DNA from: an uncultured Simplicispira sp.
GTDB lineage: Bacteria > Pseudomonadota > Gammaproteobacteria > Burkholderiales > Burkholderiaceae_C
Reading direction: 5' to 3'
Length of the DNA: 17,386 nt
Assembly (NCBI GenBank): GCA_903882725.1
Contig: CAIRYF010000041.1
Span: forward strand, 1-17,386
Shown: piece after piece, positions 17,320 through 17,386 of the stretch
Layout: every line of letters begins with the position of its first letter
Numbering within the stretch: the first letter of the stretch is position 1
Notes under the pieces: model-generated
Database searches by the model: none
Seen by the model: the letters and a program-made list of their open reading frames with translations, nothing else
What the model was told of the DNA's origin: nothing
Made by a program: the position numbers and the translations under genes

Positions 17320-17386
17320 TCAAACCCGGCCAAAGGCATAGCCCATGGCTTGTTCGGTGCCTTCAATCTGGTCGATCAGCTTGCAC
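17320..17386 (-). CDS. C-terminal end of an unidentified protein (partial)
   Basis: A minus-strand frame enters from the right edge and stops with TGA at 17322-17320. The visible 21 residues end IEGTEQAMGYAFGRV. Codons are GC-ending and the frame fits the direction of rsmE, 71 bases downstream, so it is probably a real gene end. Too little is visible to name the protein. Confidence 0.55.
   Translation of the reverse strand, partial: CKLIDQIEGTEQAMGYAFGRV

Overview
The window looks like chromosome of a GC-rich betaproteobacterium, most likely Burkholderiales and plausibly Comamonadaceae. This rests on the glnK-amtB pair next to a YifB-type ATPase, strongly GC-ending codons, and three copies of a short dispersed repeat (core ATAGCT..TAGCGCTT..) that I associate with that family. 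The placement is inferred from general knowledge, not a database search. No rRNA, tRNA, CRISPR array, insertion sequence or integrase is visible.

Left part (1-4100): a nitrogen-control block. On the minus strand glnK and amtB form an operon. It is preceded by a near-consensus sigma-54 promoter and a perfect NtrC-type palindrome, and it ends in a strong terminator. Divergent to it lies yifB (ComM/Mg-chelatase-like AAA+ protein), followed by a small DUF465/YdcH-like gene with its own terminator.

Centre (4150-12275): a sulfide/thiol-linked efflux block. A minus-strand ArsR-family regulator faces a plus-strand series of genes: periplasmic adaptor, RND pump, AhpD-like CxxC protein, TolC-type outer-membrane channel, and a sulfide:quinone oxidoreductase with all three catalytic cysteines. 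The promoter for the series is readable, with a perfect 14-bp palindrome lying between and overlapping its -35 and -10 boxes. The likely logic is that a cysteine-bearing repressor releases a pump plus thiol/sulfide chemistry. A 26-codon small frame follows the oxidoreductase.

Right part (12346-16481): a compact two-gene Type III-like restriction-modification system (mod and res overlap by ATGA) with intact methyltransferase, helicase and PD-ExK nuclease motifs. It looks like an accessory insertion between the sqr block and the housekeeping gene rsmE (minus strand). The window closes with the last 21 codons of an unidentified minus-strand gene.

The most interesting items are the ArsR/RND/AhpD-like/TolC/SQR cluster with its operator, the dispersed repeat family (one copy inside the efflux gene series), the small frame after sqr, and the codon-use break inside the target-recognition region of mod.
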